Both the position numbers and the translations under genes were made by a program. The notes under the pieces are model-generated. The model saw only the letters and a program-made list of their open reading frames with translations, ran no database searches and was not told where the DNA came from. DNA of 64,000 nt from Actinomycetospora sp. TBRC 11914 (GTDB lineage: Bacteria > Actinomycetota > Actinomycetes > Mycobacteriales > Pseudonocardiaceae): NCBI RefSeq assembly GCF_012933465.1, contig NZ_JABBND010000012.1, positions 124,001-188,000 of the forward strand, read 5' to 3'. This document shows, piece after piece, positions 9,102 through 19,316 of this stretch. Each line of letters opens with the position of its first letter. The first letter of the stretch is position 1.

Positions 9102-10807
9102 ACCCCGCCCCGGGCCTCGTCGAGAGCCTCCTGCCGCTGCCGGTCCTGCTGCCGCTGCTCGGCGCCGGCGCGGCGCTGGTCCTCGCCGGCCGCCCCACCG
9201 CGCAGCGCACCGTCTCGGTCGGCGTGCTCGCCGCGGTGGTGGCGATCTCGGCGGTCCTGCTCGCCGGCGCCGCGGGCGGGCCGAAGGTGGTCACCGTCGG
9301 GTCGTGGCCCGCGCCGCTGGGGATCACGCTCGTCGCCGACGGCCTGTCGACGGTCATGCTCCTGACGTCGATGACCGTGACGCTGCTGGTACTGCTCTAC
9401 GCGATCGGCCAGGGCACCAGCGACGACGACGCCCGCACCCCGGTCTCGATCTTCCACCCGACCTACCTGGTGCTCACGGCCGGCGTCGCCGACGCGTTCC
9501 TCTCCGGCGACCTGTTCAACCTCTACGTCGGGTTCGAGGTCCTCCTCATGGCGAGCTACGTGCTGCTCACCCTGGGCGGAACGCGGTCGCGGGTGCGCGC
9601 GGGCCTGACCTACGTCGTCGTGAACGTCCTGTCCTCGCTGGTCTTCCTCATCGGGATCGCGCTGGTCTACGCCGCGGTGGGCACGCTGAACCTGGCGCAG
9701 ATCTCGGTGCGGATGGCGTCGGTGCCGCCGGGCACGCAGCTCGCGATCCACCTGGTGCTGCTCACCGCGTTCGGCATCAAGGCCGCGGTCTTCCCGCTCT
9801 CGGCGTGGCTCCCCGACTCCTACCCGACTGCGGCCGCCCCGGTCACCGCGGTCTTCGCCGGCCTGCTCACGAAGGTCGGCGTCTACTCGATCATCCGCAC
9901 GCAGACGTTGCTGTTCCCGATCTCGCCGGTCGCCGACGACGTCCTGATGATCGCGGCCCTGGCGACGATGGTGATCGGGGCGCTCGGCGCGATCGCCCAG
10001 GAGGACCTCAAGCGCGTCCTGTCGTTCACGCTGGTCAGCCACATCGGCTACATGGTCTTCGGGGTGGCGCTGGCGACGCCGGCGGGCCTCGGGGCGGCGA
10101 TCTTCTACGTCGTCCACCACATCACCGTCCAGGCCGCGCTGTTCTGCGTCGCGGGCCTCGTCGAACGCGTCGGGGGCTCCACGTCGACGACGCGGCTCGC
10201 CGGGCTCGCGGCCGCCTCCCCGCTCCTGGCCGTGCTGTTCTTCCTGCCCGCGATCAACCTCGGCGGCATCCCGCCGCTGTCGGGGTTCGTCGGGAAGCTC
10301 GGGCTGGTCGAGGCCGGCGTCCAGGACGGCTCGGTGCTCGCGTGGCTGCTCGTCGGCGGGGCGGCGCTGACCAGCCTGCTCACGCTGTACGCGATGGCGA
10401 AGGTGTGGGTGCTCGCGTTCTGGCGCCCGGTCGACCAGCTCCCGGCCGAGGAGCCCGCCGACGACCGCGCCGGTCCCGCCGGTCCCGACCGTTCCGGACG
10501 CTCCGACGACGAGGACCGGTACCCGGTGCTCATCGGCGCCGGCCCGCCGCGCGGGCCGGGCACGGCCGCGTACTCCGGCGAGCTGCTCGGCACGCCGGCG
10601 CGGCGGGCCGGGGAGCGCACCCGGGTGGCGCTGCCCGCACTCATGACCGGCGCGACGGTGGCGCTGGTGACCGTCGGGCTGGCGCTCACCGTGGTCGCCG
10701 GCGCGCTCTACGCCTACACCGACCGTGCCGCGGGCGACCTCCTCGCCCGCACTCCCTACGTCTCCGCCGTGTTCTCCCAGACCGTCGACACCCGGGTGAC
10801 CCGGTGA
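9098..10807 (+). CDS. mrpD: Mrp antiporter subunit D
   Basis: This 569-residue, multi-pass protein is homologous to complex I antiporter subunits. It has the conserved core LFNLYVGFEVLLMASYVLLTLGG, the helix IKAAVFPLSAWLPDSYPTA and the AQEDLKRVLSFTLVSHIGYM segment, containing the lysines and glutamate of the proton path. A hydrophilic insert of about 60 residues (EEPADDRAGPAG... near residue 450) precedes the last transmembrane helix. It forms the ion-translocating module with MrpA. It sits between mrpC and mrpE with GTGA overlaps on both sides. Confidence 0.95.
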   Translation: MNPAPGLVESLLPLPVLLPLLGAGAALVLAGRPTAQRTVSVGVLAAVVAISAVLLAGAAGGPKVVTVGSWPAPLGITLVADGLSTVMLLTSMTVTLLVLLYAIGQGTSDDDARTPVSIFHPTYLVLTAGVADAFLSGDLFNLYVGFEVLLMASYVLLTLGGTRSRVRAGLTYVVVNVLSSLVFLIGIALVYAAVGTLNLAQISVRMASVPPGTQLAIHLVLLTAFGIKAAVFPLSAWLPDSYPTAAAPVTAVFAGLLTKVGVYSIIRTQTLLFPISPVADDVLMIAALATMVIGALGAIAQEDLKRVLSFTLVSHIGYMVFGVALATPAGLGAAIFYVVHHITVQAALFCVAGLVERVGGSTSTTRLAGLAAASPLLAVLFFLPAINLGGIPPLSGFVGKLGLVEAGVQDGSVLAWLLVGGAALTSLLTLYAMAKVWVLAFWRPVDQLPAEEPADDRAGPAGPDRSGRSDDEDRYPVLIGAGPPRGPGTAAYSGELLGTPARRAGERTRVALPALMTGATVALVTVGLALTVVAGALYAYTDRAAGDLLARTPYVSAVFSQTVDTRVTR

Positions 10808-11406
10808 GCGGGCGGCGGCTGCCCCGCCCGCGGCTGCTGCGCGTGGCGTGGCTGACGCTCGTCTGGGTCCTGCTCTGGGGCACGTTCTCGTGGGCGAACC
10901 TGCTCGGCGGGATCGTCGTGGCCCTGGCCGTCCTCCTGCTCTTCCCGCTGCCCGCGGTGTCCTCGGACGGCGGGCTGCGCCCGCTCGGGCTGCTGCGGGT
11001 GGTGCTCGACGTGGCCCGCGACCTCGCGGTGTCGAGCGTGCAGGTGGCCTGGCAGTCGGTCCGGCCCGGGCCGCCGATCCGCAGCTCGATCGTCGCGGTC
11101 GAGGTGCCCGACGACTCGGAGCTGCTGATGGCCCTGCTCGTCGAGTGCCTCTCGCTGGTCCCGGGCAGCGTCGTCGTCGAGGCGTCCGCCGCGGAGCGGA
11201 CGCTCTGGGCCCACGTGCTCGGCGCCGGCGACGACGCGGCCCTCGCCCGGTTCCGGCGGCAGGTCGACCGGCTCGCGGCCGACCTGGTGGCCGCGGGGGT
11301 GGACCGGGTGCGCGTCGTGCCCGACCACGCGACCCGCGTGGCGGCGGGCAGCGACCCGCGCGACGACCCGCCCGAGGACCCCGACACCCCGGAGGTGCGC
11401 CCGTGA
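10804..11406 (+). CDS. mrpE: Mrp antiporter subunit E
   Basis: This 200-residue MrpE protein has two N-terminal membrane helices (about 15-50), then a soluble domain. The soluble part carries the family segment ECLSLVPGSVVVE and a later stretch that in relatives reads HxL; here it is WAHVLGAGDDAAL. The C-terminus is longer and more acidic than in Bacillus MrpE. MrpE is required for assembly or activity of the Mrp complex but has no complex I counterpart. GTGA overlaps join it to mrpD and mrpF. Confidence 0.92.
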   Translation: MSGRRLPRPRLLRVAWLTLVWVLLWGTFSWANLLGGIVVALAVLLLFPLPAVSSDGGLRPLGLLRVVLDVARDLAVSSVQVAWQSVRPGPPIRSSIVAVEVPDDSELLMALLVECLSLVPGSVVVEASAAERTLWAHVLGAGDDAALARFRRQVDRLAADLVAAGVDRVRVVPDHATRVAAGSDPRDDPPEDPDTPEVRP

Positions 11407-11720
11407 GCGCCGCCGCCGTCCTGCTCCTCGTCGCCCTGGGGGTGCTCGGGCTGGCCCTGCTGCTGGTGACCGTCCGCTTCGTGCGCGGCCCGTCGACGCT
11501 CGACCGGCTCGTGTCCCTCGACGCGATCGTCGCGGTGATCATGTGCGGGCTGATGGCGCACGTGGCGCTGACGGGCGACTCGGCGATCGTGCCCGCCGTC
11601 GTCGCGATCAGCCTCGTCGGCTTCCTGGGGTCGTCGACGGTGGCCCGGTTCGTGCGGCGCGCCCAGCACGACGAGCACGGCGCCGCGGACCGGACCGACC
11701 GCGGGGAGGACGACCGGTGA
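11403..11720 (+). CDS. mrpF: Mrp antiporter subunit F
   Basis: MrpF here is 105 residues with three membrane helices (about 4-22, 35-53, 60-80), including VRGPSTLDRLVSLDAI, the conserved RGPxxxDRxxAxD-like motif of the family. A short, highly charged tail follows. It overlaps mrpE and mrpG by 4 bases each, so the subunits should be made in step. Confidence 0.93.
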   Translation: MSAAAVLLLVALGVLGLALLLVTVRFVRGPSTLDRLVSLDAIVAVIMCGLMAHVALTGDSAIVPAVVAISLVGFLGSSTVARFVRRAQHDEHGAADRTDRGEDDR

Positions 11721-12064
11721 CCGCCCTCGACGTCGTCGGCGCCGTGCTCGTGGTGCTGGGCGCGCTCCTCGCGCTGGCCGCCGCGATCGGGCTGCTGCGC
11801 CTGCCCGACGTCCTCTCCCGCATGCACGCGGCCACCAAGCCGCAGACCGCGGGGCTCGTCCTCGTCGTCGTCGGCACCGCGCTCCTGCTGCGCTCCAGCG
11901 CCGACGTCTGGATGCTCGTGCTCGTCGGCGCCTTCCAGCTCGTCACCGCACCCGTGACCGCCCACCTGGTCGGCCGGCTCGCGTACCGCTCCGGCGGCGT
12001 GCGGCCCGACCTGCTCCACCGCGACGACCTCGCCGGGCGCACCGACCGTTCGTCCCCCGGGTGA
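11717..12064 (+). CDS. mrpG: Mrp antiporter subunit G
   Basis: This 115-residue protein ends the Mrp operon. It has three hydrophobic helices, and the middle part contains LLRLPDVLSRMHAATKPQT, the diagnostic MrpG/PhaG motif (RxPDxxxRxHAxTK). The C-terminal tail is short and charged. Downstream, 138 bases separate it from the DUF3592 gene, which has its own putative promoter, so the Mrp transcript probably ends or weakens here. Confidence 0.94.
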   Translation: MTALDVVGAVLVVLGALLALAAAIGLLRLPDVLSRMHAATKPQTAGLVLVVVGTALLLRSSADVWMLVLVGAFQLVTAPVTAHLVGRLAYRSGGVRPDLLHRDDLAGRTDRSSPG

Positions 12065-12189
12065 GCCGCTCGTGAGCCCGCCGTGCGGCGGGGGTGTGGT
12101 GATCGGTGGGTGGCCGCCCGCTCGCCCCGCGAGGTCACCCGACCGGCGCACGGACCCGCTCCCGACGAGGGCCTCCCGCCCGTCCTCAC

Positions 12190-12195
12190 TACCCT
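12190..12195 (+). promoter_or_regulatory. -10 hexamer of leaderless DUF3592 gene
   Basis: TACCCT ends 7 nt before the GTG at 12203. It is the likely promoter of the two-gene DUF3592-menG unit. Confidence 0.5.
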
Positions 12196-12202
12196 GGTCG
12201 GC

Positions 12203-12820
12203 GTGACGGATCTGCGCGCGCTGGTCACCCATCGCGCCCGGGTCGCGCGACGCGGCGCCGGGCAGGCGCTGCACGCCACGCTGCTGGTCCTGGCCCCCGT
12301 CGTGCGCCGCGCGCCGGCCATCGTCGTGGGTCTCGGGCTGGTGCTCTCGACGCTCGCGGTGCTCGTCCTCGTCGGGGCCGCGCGCAACGACGCGGCGATC
12401 ACCGCCGACCGCGGGGTGGCCGTCGGCGAGGTGCTCGAGGGCTCCGACGCCCAGCACACCTTCATCCGCTACACCGCCGCCGACGGTGCCGTGCTCACGC
12501 CCGACACCGGGGTGCTCTACCCGCGTGGCCTCGAGCCGGGCAACTACGTGCTCGTCGAGTACGACCGCGACAAGCCCGAGCTGGTGCGCGTCGCCGGCCG
12601 GAACTGGACCGCGGGGCTCCTGCCCGTCGCCCTCGGGGTGGCCGGCGTCTGGGTGGTGCTCGGCCCGCTGGCCTGGTGGCTCGCGCGGCGGCGCCGGCCC
12701 CGTCCCGGGGTGGCGCCCGACGCCACGACGCCCCCGGACGCCGCGCCGGACGAGGCCGACCCGCGGCCCGACGAGGACGCGGAGCGCGAGCCGGTCGGGG
12801 CGGCGGGGGCGCCGCGGTGA
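12203..12820 (+). CDS. DUF3592-type membrane protein
   Basis: This 205-residue protein has one hydrophobic segment at about 33-57 and another at about 139-160, with an extracytoplasmic beta domain between. That domain ([34 protein letters not shown]) fits DUF3592. The C-terminal 45 residues are acidic and Pro-rich. Its function is unknown. The stop overlaps the menG start by 4 bases, so it is translationally coupled to menaquinone methylation; whether that reflects function is unclear. The start was chosen because a TANNNT hexamer lies 7 nt upstream, although the frame stays open further 5'. Confidence 0.7.
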   Translation: MTDLRALVTHRARVARRGAGQALHATLLVLAPVVRRAPAIVVGLGLVLSTLAVLVLVGAARNDAAITADRGVAVGEVLEGSDAQHTFIRYTAADGAVLTPDTGVLYPRGLEPGNYVLVEYDRDKPELVRVAGRNWTAGLLPVALGVAGVWVVLGPLAWWLARRRRPRPGVAPDATTPPDAAPDEADPRPDEDAEREPVGAAGAPR

Positions 12821-13533
12821 CCGCCGGCCCGGCCGAGCGGGGCTCGCGGGCCGGGCTCGACCGCGATCCCTCCGCGGTCGCGCGGATGTTCGACGCCGTC
12901 GCCGCCCGCTACGACGTCACCAACACGGTGCTGTCCTTCGGCCGCGACCGGGCGTGGCGGCGCGCGACGCGGGACGCGCTGGCGTTGGCACCGGGCGAGG
13001 TCGTGCTCGACATCGCCGCCGGCACCGGGGTGTCGACGGTGGAGCTCGCCCGCTCCGGGGCCACCTGCCTCGCCGCCGACTTCTCGCTCGGCATGCTGCG
13101 CGCCGGCCGGGCCCGCCACGCGGGCGAGGTCCCCTACGTCGCCGCGGACGCGATGAGCCTGCCGCTGCCCGACGCGTCGGTCGACGCCGTGACCATGTCC
13201 TTCGGCCTGCGCAACGTCGTCGACCCGGACGCCGCGCTGGCCGAGTTCGCCCGGGTGACCCGGCCCGGCGGGCGGCTCGCGATCTGCGAGTTCTCGACCC
13301 CGACGTGGGCGCCCTTCCGCCGGGTCTACACCGACTACCTCATGCGGGCGCTCCCGCGGGTGGCGCGCGCGGTCAGCTCGAACCCGGACGCGTACGTGTA
13401 CCTGGCCGAGTCGATCCGGGCGTGGCCCGACCAGCGGGCGATGGCCCGCCGCATCACGGCCGCCGGGTGGGGCGCTGTGAGCTGGCGGGACCTCACGGGC
13501 GGGATCGTCGCCCTCCACACCGCGGTCCGGTAG
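12817..13533 (+). CDS. menG: demethylmenaquinone methyltransferase
   Basis: MenG (UbiE family) uses S-adenosylmethionine to methylate demethylmenaquinone, the last ring-forming step of menaquinone synthesis. The SAM-binding motif [17 protein letters not shown] is at about residues 61-77. The family markers [18 protein letters not shown] near the N-terminus and SFGLRNVVD in the middle are both present. The 238-residue length is normal. It is coupled to the DUF3592 gene by a GTGA overlap. Confidence 0.95.
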   Translation: MTAGPAERGSRAGLDRDPSAVARMFDAVAARYDVTNTVLSFGRDRAWRRATRDALALAPGEVVLDIAAGTGVSTVELARSGATCLAADFSLGMLRAGRARHAGEVPYVAADAMSLPLPDASVDAVTMSFGLRNVVDPDAALAEFARVTRPGGRLAICEFSTPTWAPFRRVYTDYLMRALPRVARAVSSNPDAYVYLAESIRAWPDQRAMARRITAAGWGAVSWRDLTGGIVALHTAVR

Positions 13534-13721
13534 GCGCGGGTCCGGTCGGCCCGATCGTTTGGCTCGGCGAGGGGCACGGTGCGCATCCCGCAGGGCGGGT
13601 TGACGTGCCTCAGGTGCTCCTGATCTTGCTTGGCCGCCCCGGACAGCCGCAATCGAAGGAGGTTCCCGGCTCCGTCACGGTCGAATCGCGATTCCACCGA
13701 GCGTGTCGCACGCAACATGCC

Positions 13722-13727
13722 TAGACT
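13722..13727 (+). promoter_or_regulatory. possible -10 hexamer upstream of menJ-like gene
   Basis: TAGACT lies 42 bases before the GTG at 13770. No convincing -35 is visible. An AAGGAG ribosome-binding site 5 nt before the GTG shows this transcript has a leader. Confidence 0.35.
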
Positions 13728-13769
13728 GAGCGCGCCCGGAGCTAGTGAACGAATTCACAAGGAGCCACG

Positions 13770-15209
13770 GTGTCCGCTCACCACCACGAGCGCACCCGGC
13801 GGACCGTCGGGGGCGACAGGGGTGGCCAGGCCTCCGCCGACGTGATCGTCGTCGGCGCCGGCCCCGCCGGCTCCACCGCGGCCACCTATCTCGCCCGGGC
13901 CGGGCTCGACGTGCTCGTGCTCGAGAAGTCGGCGTTCCCCCGCGAGAAGGTGTGCGGGGACGGGCTGACCCCGCGCGCGGTCAAGCAGCTCATCGACCTC
14001 GGGATCGACACCCGCGAGGAGGCCGGCTGGCTGCACAACAAGGGCCTGCGGGTGCTCGGCGGCGGGCTCTCGGTCGAGCTGCCCTGGCCCGAGCTCACCA
14101 GCTTCCCGCCCTACGGGCTCGTGCGGCCGCGCCGCGACTTCGACCAGATGCTCGCCGACCACGCGCGGGCCGCCGGGGCGCGGGTCGAGGAGCAGACCGC
14201 GGTCTCCGGCGCGCTGACCGACGAGCGGACCGGCCGCGTCGTCGGGGTCGAGGCCCGCCGCGGGCCGGAGCGCGAGGCCGTCACCTACCGTGCGCCGCTC
14301 GTGGTCGCCGCCGACGGGGTCGGCGCGCGCACGGCGCTCTCCCGCGGGATCGGCAAGCGGGACGACCGGCCGCTCGGCGTCGCGGTCCGCCGGTACTACA
14401 CGAGCCCCCGCAGCGACGACGACTTCCTCGAGACCCACCTCGAGCTCTGGGACCGTTCCGGGGAGACGAAGCGGAGCGGAGCTCGACCAGATCGAGCTGA
14501 CCAGGACCGTCTCCTGCCCGGCTACGGCTGGGTGTTCGGCATGGGCGACGGGACGGCCAACGTCGGGCTCGGCATCCTCGACCAGTCGAACGCGACGGGG
14601 TCGAACTACCGGGCGATGCTGCGGGCCTGGTGCGACTCGCTGCCCGCGGAGTGGGGCTTCACCGAGGAGAACGCGGTGAACGAGATCGGCGGCGCCGCGC
14701 TGCCGATGGGGTTCAACCGCACCCCGGTCTACGCCGACGGGCTGCTGCTCGTCGGCGACGCGGGGGGCATGGTCAACTCCTTCAACGGCGAGGGCATCGC
14801 CTACGCCATGCAGTCGGCCGCCCTCGCGGCCGAGGCGGTGCTCCAGGCGCGGGCTAGGTCCGAGGGCCCCGCCCGGGAGCGCGCGCTGGAGGGCTACCCG
14901 GCGGCGGTCCGGGCCGAGCTCGCCAGCTACTACCGGCTCGGCAACCGCTTCGCCCACGCGCTGCGCCACCCGTGGCTGGTGCAGTACACGGCCCGCCACG
15001 GACTGCCGCGCCAGGCGCTCATGCGGTTCCTGCTCAAGCTGCTCGCGAACCTGCACGACCGCCGTGACGGCGACGTCTCCGACCGGCTCCTCGAGCTGCT
15101 GCTGCGGCTGACCCCGCAGCTCCCGGACGCGCCGCCGTCCGTCGGGCGCCCCGCCCGGCACGCCAGGCCGACCACCCGCTCGGCGTCGGGGAGGGATCGC
15201 GCCGCGTGA
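13770..15209 (+). CDS. menJ: geranylgeranyl reductase family FAD enzyme, MenJ-like
   Basis: This 479-residue FAD-dependent reductase probably saturates one isoprene unit of the menaquinone side chain, as MenJ (Rv0561c) does in mycobacteria. The FAD-binding Rossmann motif VVGAGPAGSTAA is at about residues 27-38. The markers PREKVCGDGLTPRAV and DGLLLVGDAGGMVNSFNGEGI are typical of the family. Between ELWDRSG and LLPGYGW is a stretch of about 16 residues (ETKRSGARPDRADQDR) with a local duplication at 14479-14504, which looks like a lineage-specific insertion. The last 55 residues are poorly conserved. The menaquinone assignment rests on context and family. Confidence 0.85.
   Translation: MSAHHHERTRRTVGGDRGGQASADVIVVGAGPAGSTAATYLARAGLDVLVLEKSAFPREKVCGDGLTPRAVKQLIDLGIDTREEAGWLHNKGLRVLGGGLSVELPWPELTSFPPYGLVRPRRDFDQMLADHARAAGARVEEQTAVSGALTDERTGRVVGVEARRGPEREAVTYRAPLVVAADGVGARTALSRGIGKRDDRPLGVAVRRYYTSPRSDDDFLETHLELWDRSGETKRSGARPDRADQDRLLPGYGWVFGMGDGTANVGLGILDQSNATGSNYRAMLRAWCDSLPAEWGFTEENAVNEIGGAALPMGFNRTPVYADGLLLVGDAGGMVNSFNGEGIAYAMQSAALAAEAVLQARARSEGPARERALEGYPAAVRAELASYYRLGNRFAHALRHPWLVQYTARHGLPRQALMRFLLKLLANLHDRRDGDVSDRLLELLLRLTPQLPDAPPSVGRPARHARPTTRSASGRDRAA
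14479..14504 (+). repeat. short imperfect tandem repeat in the menJ-like gene
   Basis: GAGCTCGACCAG at 14479-14490 is followed by GAGCTGACCAG at 14494-14504. The copies lie in the extra residues just before the LLPGYGW motif and could have arisen by local duplication. Confidence 0.4.
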
Positions 15210-15407
15210 GACGAGCACCCGACCACGAGTAAGGCGACCCTCATCTGGGGCGCGATCCACCGCGCTCCGTAGGGTCCAGGTCCGTCCGGCACAGGTGACC
15301 TCCGACACCACCCAGGCAGTGGCGAGGAGCACGGTTCCTCGGGCGGCACCCCGCAGGACCAGCGACGACGAACGACAGCCACGACCACCGTGCAGGAGGA
15401 CTCCGCG

Positions 15408-15794
15408 ATGCAGGGCCCGGGGGCGGCCGGACTCACGGCCTACGTGCCCCTCCTCGTCATGTTCATCCTCGCGGGAGGGTTCGCGCTCTTCTCGGTGACG
15501 GCGGCGCCGTACATCGGCCCGCGGCGCTACAACCGCGCCAAGCTCGACACCTACGAGTGCGGCATCGAGCCCTCGCCGCAGCCGCTCGTGGGCGGCGGCC
15601 GCGTGCCGGTCGCGTACTACCTCACGGCGATGCTGTTCATCCTCTTCGACGTCGAGATGGTGTTCCTCTACCCGTTCGTGATCAACATCGACGCCCTCGG
15701 CCTGTTCGGGCTCGTCGAGGTCGTGCTGTTCATCGGGACCGTCGCGTTCGCCTACGCCTACGTGTGGCGGCGCGGCGGCCTGGACTGGACCTAG
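15408..15794 (+). CDS. nuoA: NADH-quinone oxidoreductase subunit A
   Basis: NuoA is a small three-helix membrane subunit of complex I; this one is 128 residues. The loop [19 protein letters not shown] holds the conserved Cys/Glu region, and [14 protein letters not shown] carries the acidic residues near the quinone site. A GGAGGA ribosome-binding site lies 7 nt before the ATG. It is the first gene of a complete nuoA-N operon; the 198 bases upstream probably hold the operon promoter (a TAGGGT hexamer occurs near 15267, not proven). Confidence 0.96.
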   Translation: MQGPGAAGLTAYVPLLVMFILAGGFALFSVTAAPYIGPRRYNRAKLDTYECGIEPSPQPLVGGGRVPVAYYLTAMLFILFDVEMVFLYPFVINIDALGLFGLVEVVLFIGTVAFAYAYVWRRGGLDWT

Positions 15795-15806
15795 GAGGTC
15801 CGAGAC

Positions 15807-16367
15807 ATGGGACTCGAGGAGAAGCTGCCCAACGGGATCCTGCTGGCCACCGTCGAGGGACTGGTCAACTGGACCCGCAAGGCGTCGCTGTGGCCGGCCA
15901 CGTTCGGGCTGGCCTGCTGCGCGATCGAGATGATGACCTCGGGGGCACCGCGCTACGACCTCGGCCGCTTCGGCATGGAGGTCTTCCGGCCCAGCCCCCG
16001 CCAGGCCGACCTGATGATCGTGGCGGGCCGCGTCACCAACAAGATGGCCCCGGTCCTGCGCCAGATCTACGACCAGATGGCCGAGCCCCGCTGGGTGCTC
16101 GCGATGGGGGTCTGCGCGTCGTCGGGCGGGATGTTCAACAACTACGCCGTGGTCCAGGGCGTCGACCACGTCGTCCCCGTCGACATGTACCTCCCGGGCT
16201 GCCCGCCGCGGCCCGAGATGCTCATCGACGCGATCCTCAAGCTGCACCAGAAGATCCAGCACGAGCCGCTCGGCCCGGTGCGCGCCGAGCTCGCCGCCGA
16301 GCGCCGCGCGCAGGGCGAGAAGCTCGAGCTGCTGCCCTCGTCGGTCAAGTACGGGCGGGAGTCCTAG
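15807..16367 (+). CDS. nuoB: NADH-quinone oxidoreductase subunit B
   Basis: NuoB holds iron-sulfur cluster N2, which passes electrons to menaquinone. The ligands are visible: the adjacent pair Cys37-Cys38 ([10 protein letters not shown]), Cys103 (GVCASSGG) and Cys132 ([10 protein letters not shown]). The protein is 186 residues, normal for the family. An AGGAGGT sequence precedes the ATG. Confidence 0.97.
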   Translation: MGLEEKLPNGILLATVEGLVNWTRKASLWPATFGLACCAIEMMTSGAPRYDLGRFGMEVFRPSPRQADLMIVAGRVTNKMAPVLRQIYDQMAEPRWVLAMGVCASSGGMFNNYAVVQGVDHVVPVDMYLPGCPPRPEMLIDAILKLHQKIQHEPLGPVRAELAAERRAQGEKLELLPSSVKYGRES

Positions 16368-16373
16368 AGCGCC

Positions 16374-17171
16374 ATGGCCGACGACGAGAAGCAGCCCGGC
16401 GTCCCCGCGACGGGGGCCGGCGGCGCCAGCGGCCCGACGGGGGCCACCAACTCCTCGAGCGCCGGGGCCGTGGCCCAGGGCCCGCTCGAGCAGCACCGGC
16501 CGCACGCGCCGACGGTGACCGGGCGCGCCCGCGAGGGCATGTTCGGCATCCACGGCTCCGGCGACACCTCGGGGTTCGGCGGCCTGCGGCTGCCCGCCTA
16601 CGCGCCGGCCCCGGCCGAGCGCCCGTACGGCGGCTGGTTCGACGAGGTCGTCGACGAGACCGCGGCCGCGCTGGAGGAGGGCGGCCTGGCCTTCGAGGAC
16701 GCCGTCCCGCAGGTGACCGTCGACCGCGGCGAGATGACCTGGTACGTCGCCCGCGAGCACCTCCCGACGCTGGCCCGCACGCTGCGCGACGACCCCGCGC
16801 TGCGCTTCGAGTTCTGCTCCGGGGTGTCCGGCGTCGACTACGGCGAGGGCATCCCGCAGCAGCTGCACTCGGTGGTGCAGCTGCTGTCGATGACCTACCG
16901 CCGGCGGCTGCGCCTCGAGGTCTGCCTGGACCTCGACGACCCGCACTGCCCGTCGCTCGTGTCGATCTACCCGACGGCGGACTGGCACGAGCGCGAGACC
17001 TGGGACATGTTCGGCATCGTCTACGACGGCCACCCGAGCCTGACCCGGATCCTCATGCCGGACGACTGGAACGGCCACCCGCAGCTCAAGAGCTACCCGC
17101 TGGGCGGCATCCCGGTCGAGTACAAGGGCGCCGAGATCCCGCCGCCCGACCAGCGGAGGGCGTACACGTGA
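16374..17171 (+). CDS. nuoC: NADH-quinone oxidoreductase subunit C
   Basis: This is a 265-residue hydrophilic subunit of the peripheral arm. The conserved core is in the C-terminal half: [17 protein letters not shown] and [21 protein letters not shown] with the KxYPLGG-like end. The first 60 or so residues are a Gly/Ala/Pro-rich extension of the kind common in actinobacteria. It is separate from NuoD here (they are fused in E. coli), with a 4-base GTGA overlap to nuoD. Confidence 0.95.
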   Translation: MADDEKQPGVPATGAGGASGPTGATNSSSAGAVAQGPLEQHRPHAPTVTGRAREGMFGIHGSGDTSGFGGLRLPAYAPAPAERPYGGWFDEVVDETAAALEEGGLAFEDAVPQVTVDRGEMTWYVAREHLPTLARTLRDDPALRFEFCSGVSGVDYGEGIPQQLHSVVQLLSMTYRRRLRLEVCLDLDDPHCPSLVSIYPTADWHERETWDMFGIVYDGHPSLTRILMPDDWNGHPQLKSYPLGGIPVEYKGAEIPPPDQRRAYT

Positions 17172-18529
17172 CCGACATCGACCGGGGCCTGGACCCCGCA
17201 GCGTCCGACCCCGCAGCGTCCGATCCCTTCGGGGCCTCGTCCCGCGAGACCACCGAGGGCACCGTCTACACGGTCACCGGCGGCGACTGGGACGAGCTGC
17301 TCGGCGAGACCACCGGCGACGAGCGCATCGTCATCAACATGGGGCCGCAGCACCCCTCGACCCACGGCGTGCTGCGCCTCGTCCTGGAGATCTCCGGCGA
17401 GACGGTGACCGACTGCCGGCTGGTGATCGGCTACCTGCACACCGGCATCGAGAAGAACTGCGAGTACCGCACCTGGACCCAGGGCGTCACGTTCGTGACG
17501 CGCGCGGACTACCTCTCGCCGCTGTTCACCGAGACCGCCTACTGCATGTCGACCGAGCGGCTGCTCGGCATCGAGGTCCCGACGCGGGCCCAGGTCGTCC
17601 GGGTGCTCCTCATGGAGATCAACCGGATCGGCTCGCACCTGGTCGCCCTGGCGACCGGCGGCATGGAGCTCGGCGCGCTCACCGGCATGACCAACGGGTT
17701 CCGGGAGCGCGAGGAGGTCCTGCACCTGCTCGAGTTCCTCACCGGTCTGCGCATGAACCACGCGTTCATCCGCCCCGGCGGCGTCGTCCAGGACCTCCCG
17801 GAGGGCGCCGAGAAGCGGATCCTCGAGTTCTGCGACGTCATGGACTCCCGCCTGCCCGGCTTCCACCAGCTCCTGACCGGCAACGCGATCTGGCAGCAGC
17901 GCCTCGTCGGGATCGGCTACCTCCCGCTCGACGGGTGCCTCTCGCTCGGCGTCACCGGGCCGATCCTGCGCTCCGCGGGCCTGGCCTGGGACCTGCGCAA
18001 GGTCGACCCCTACCTCGGCTACGAGCAGTACGACTTCGAGGTCCCGGTCGACAACGCCGCCGACTCCTTCGCCCGCTACAAGCTGCGGGTCGAGGAGATG
18101 CACCAGTCGCTGCGGATCATCCGGCAGGCCGTGGAGGCGCTCGAGCCCGGCCCGACGATGGTCGAGGACGCCAAGATCGCCTGGCCGGCGAAGCTCTCGA
18201 TCGGCGCCGACGGCATGGGCAACTCGCTCGAGCACGTCCGCAAGATCATGGGCCAGTCGATGGAGTCGCTGATCCACCACTTCAAGCTGGTCACCGAGGG
18301 CTTCAAGGTCCCGCCGGGGCAGGCCTACGTGCCGATCGAGTCGCCGCGCGGCGAGCTCGGGGCGCACCTGGTCTCCGACGGCGGCACCCGCCCGCTGCGC
18401 GTGCACCTGCGCGACCCCAGCTTCGTCAACCTCCAGGCCGCGCCCGCCATGTGCGAGGGCGGGATGGTCTCCGACGTCATCGCGGCCCTGGCCAGCCTCG
18501 ATCCGGTGATGGGTGGGTGTGACCGATGA
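17168..18529 (+). CDS. nuoD: NADH-quinone oxidoreductase subunit D
   Basis: NuoD forms the quinone-binding pocket with NuoB. The quinone-site sequence [14 protein letters not shown] begins at about residue 58, including the conserved histidines. [15 protein letters not shown] and [15 protein letters not shown] are also present. The first 45 residues are a poorly conserved polar extension containing two copies of AASDP, encoded by a 15-base direct repeat. The protein is 453 residues. It ends in an ATGA overlap with nuoE. Confidence 0.96.
   Translation: MTDIDRGLDPAASDPAASDPFGASSRETTEGTVYTVTGGDWDELLGETTGDERIVINMGPQHPSTHGVLRLVLEISGETVTDCRLVIGYLHTGIEKNCEYRTWTQGVTFVTRADYLSPLFTETAYCMSTERLLGIEVPTRAQVVRVLLMEINRIGSHLVALATGGMELGALTGMTNGFREREEVLHLLEFLTGLRMNHAFIRPGGVVQDLPEGAEKRILEFCDVMDSRLPGFHQLLTGNAIWQQRLVGIGYLPLDGCLSLGVTGPILRSAGLAWDLRKVDPYLGYEQYDFEVPVDNAADSFARYKLRVEEMHQSLRIIRQAVEALEPGPTMVEDAKIAWPAKLSIGADGMGNSLEHVRKIMGQSMESLIHHFKLVTEGFKVPPGQAYVPIESPRGELGAHLVSDGGTRPLRVHLRDPSFVNLQAAPAMCEGGMVSDVIAALASLDPVMGGCDR
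17192..17221 (+). repeat. 15-bp tandem duplication in the nuoD 5' end
   Basis: GACCCCGCAGCGTCC occurs twice head-to-tail (17192-17206 and 17207-17221), adding five residues to the variable N-terminal extension of NuoD. Confidence 0.7.
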
Positions 18530-19316
18530 CGTCGACGGAAGACGTGGCGCGGCGGAGCTCGACCGGGCGGACCGTCGATGAGGTCGATCTGTCGATCTTC
18601 GACGGCCAGCGCGAGCGCGCCGCCGCGATCGTCGCCCGCTACCCGCAGCCGCGCTCGGCGCTGCTGCCGCTGCTGCACCTCGTGCAGCACGTCGAGGGCC
18701 ACGTCGGCCGGGCCGGCGTCGCGTTCTGCGCCGACGTCCTCGACATCACGCCCGCGGAGGTCTCGGCCGTCGCGACCTTCTACACGATGTACAAGCGCGA
18801 GCCGGTCGGCGAGCACCTCGTCAGCGTCTGCACCAACACGCTGTGCGCAGCGCTGGGCGGCGACGACATCTACGCCGCGGTCCGCGAACGCCTCGGCGGC
18901 ATCGGGCACGAGGAGACCAGCGGCACGCCGGGGGAGCCCGGCTCGCTCACCATCGAGCACGCCGAGTGCCTCGCCGCCTGCGACCTCGCCCCCGTGCTGA
19001 CCGTCGACTACGAGTTCTTCGACCGGCAGACCGTCGACAGTGCGCTCGAGATCCTCGACGCCCTGCAGCGCGGCGAGAAGCCGCACCCCACCCGGGGCGC
19101 CCCGCTGACCGACTTCCGCTCCGTCGAGCTCCTGCTCGCCGGCTTCTTCGACGAGCCCGAGGTCGGTGGCGCCGCCGCCAACGCCGGACCGAGCGCCGAC
19201 CCCTCGACGCTCGCCGGCGCCCGGCTCGCCGAGGAGCGCGGCTGGACCGCCCCGCCGATGCCCGAGCGAGGACCCGACCGGACCACCGAGTCCACCACCC
19301 TGCCCGGAGGTGCGTC

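Noticed and set aside
8690-12457. A minus-strand open frame of 1255 codons opposite mrpC-G
   Set aside because: Same composition bias and no homology; it crosses five real overlapping genes.
13755-17078. A minus-strand open frame of 1107 codons opposite the menJ-like gene and nuoA-C
   Set aside because: It is a codon-bias shadow of conserved complex I genes; no start signal or domain.
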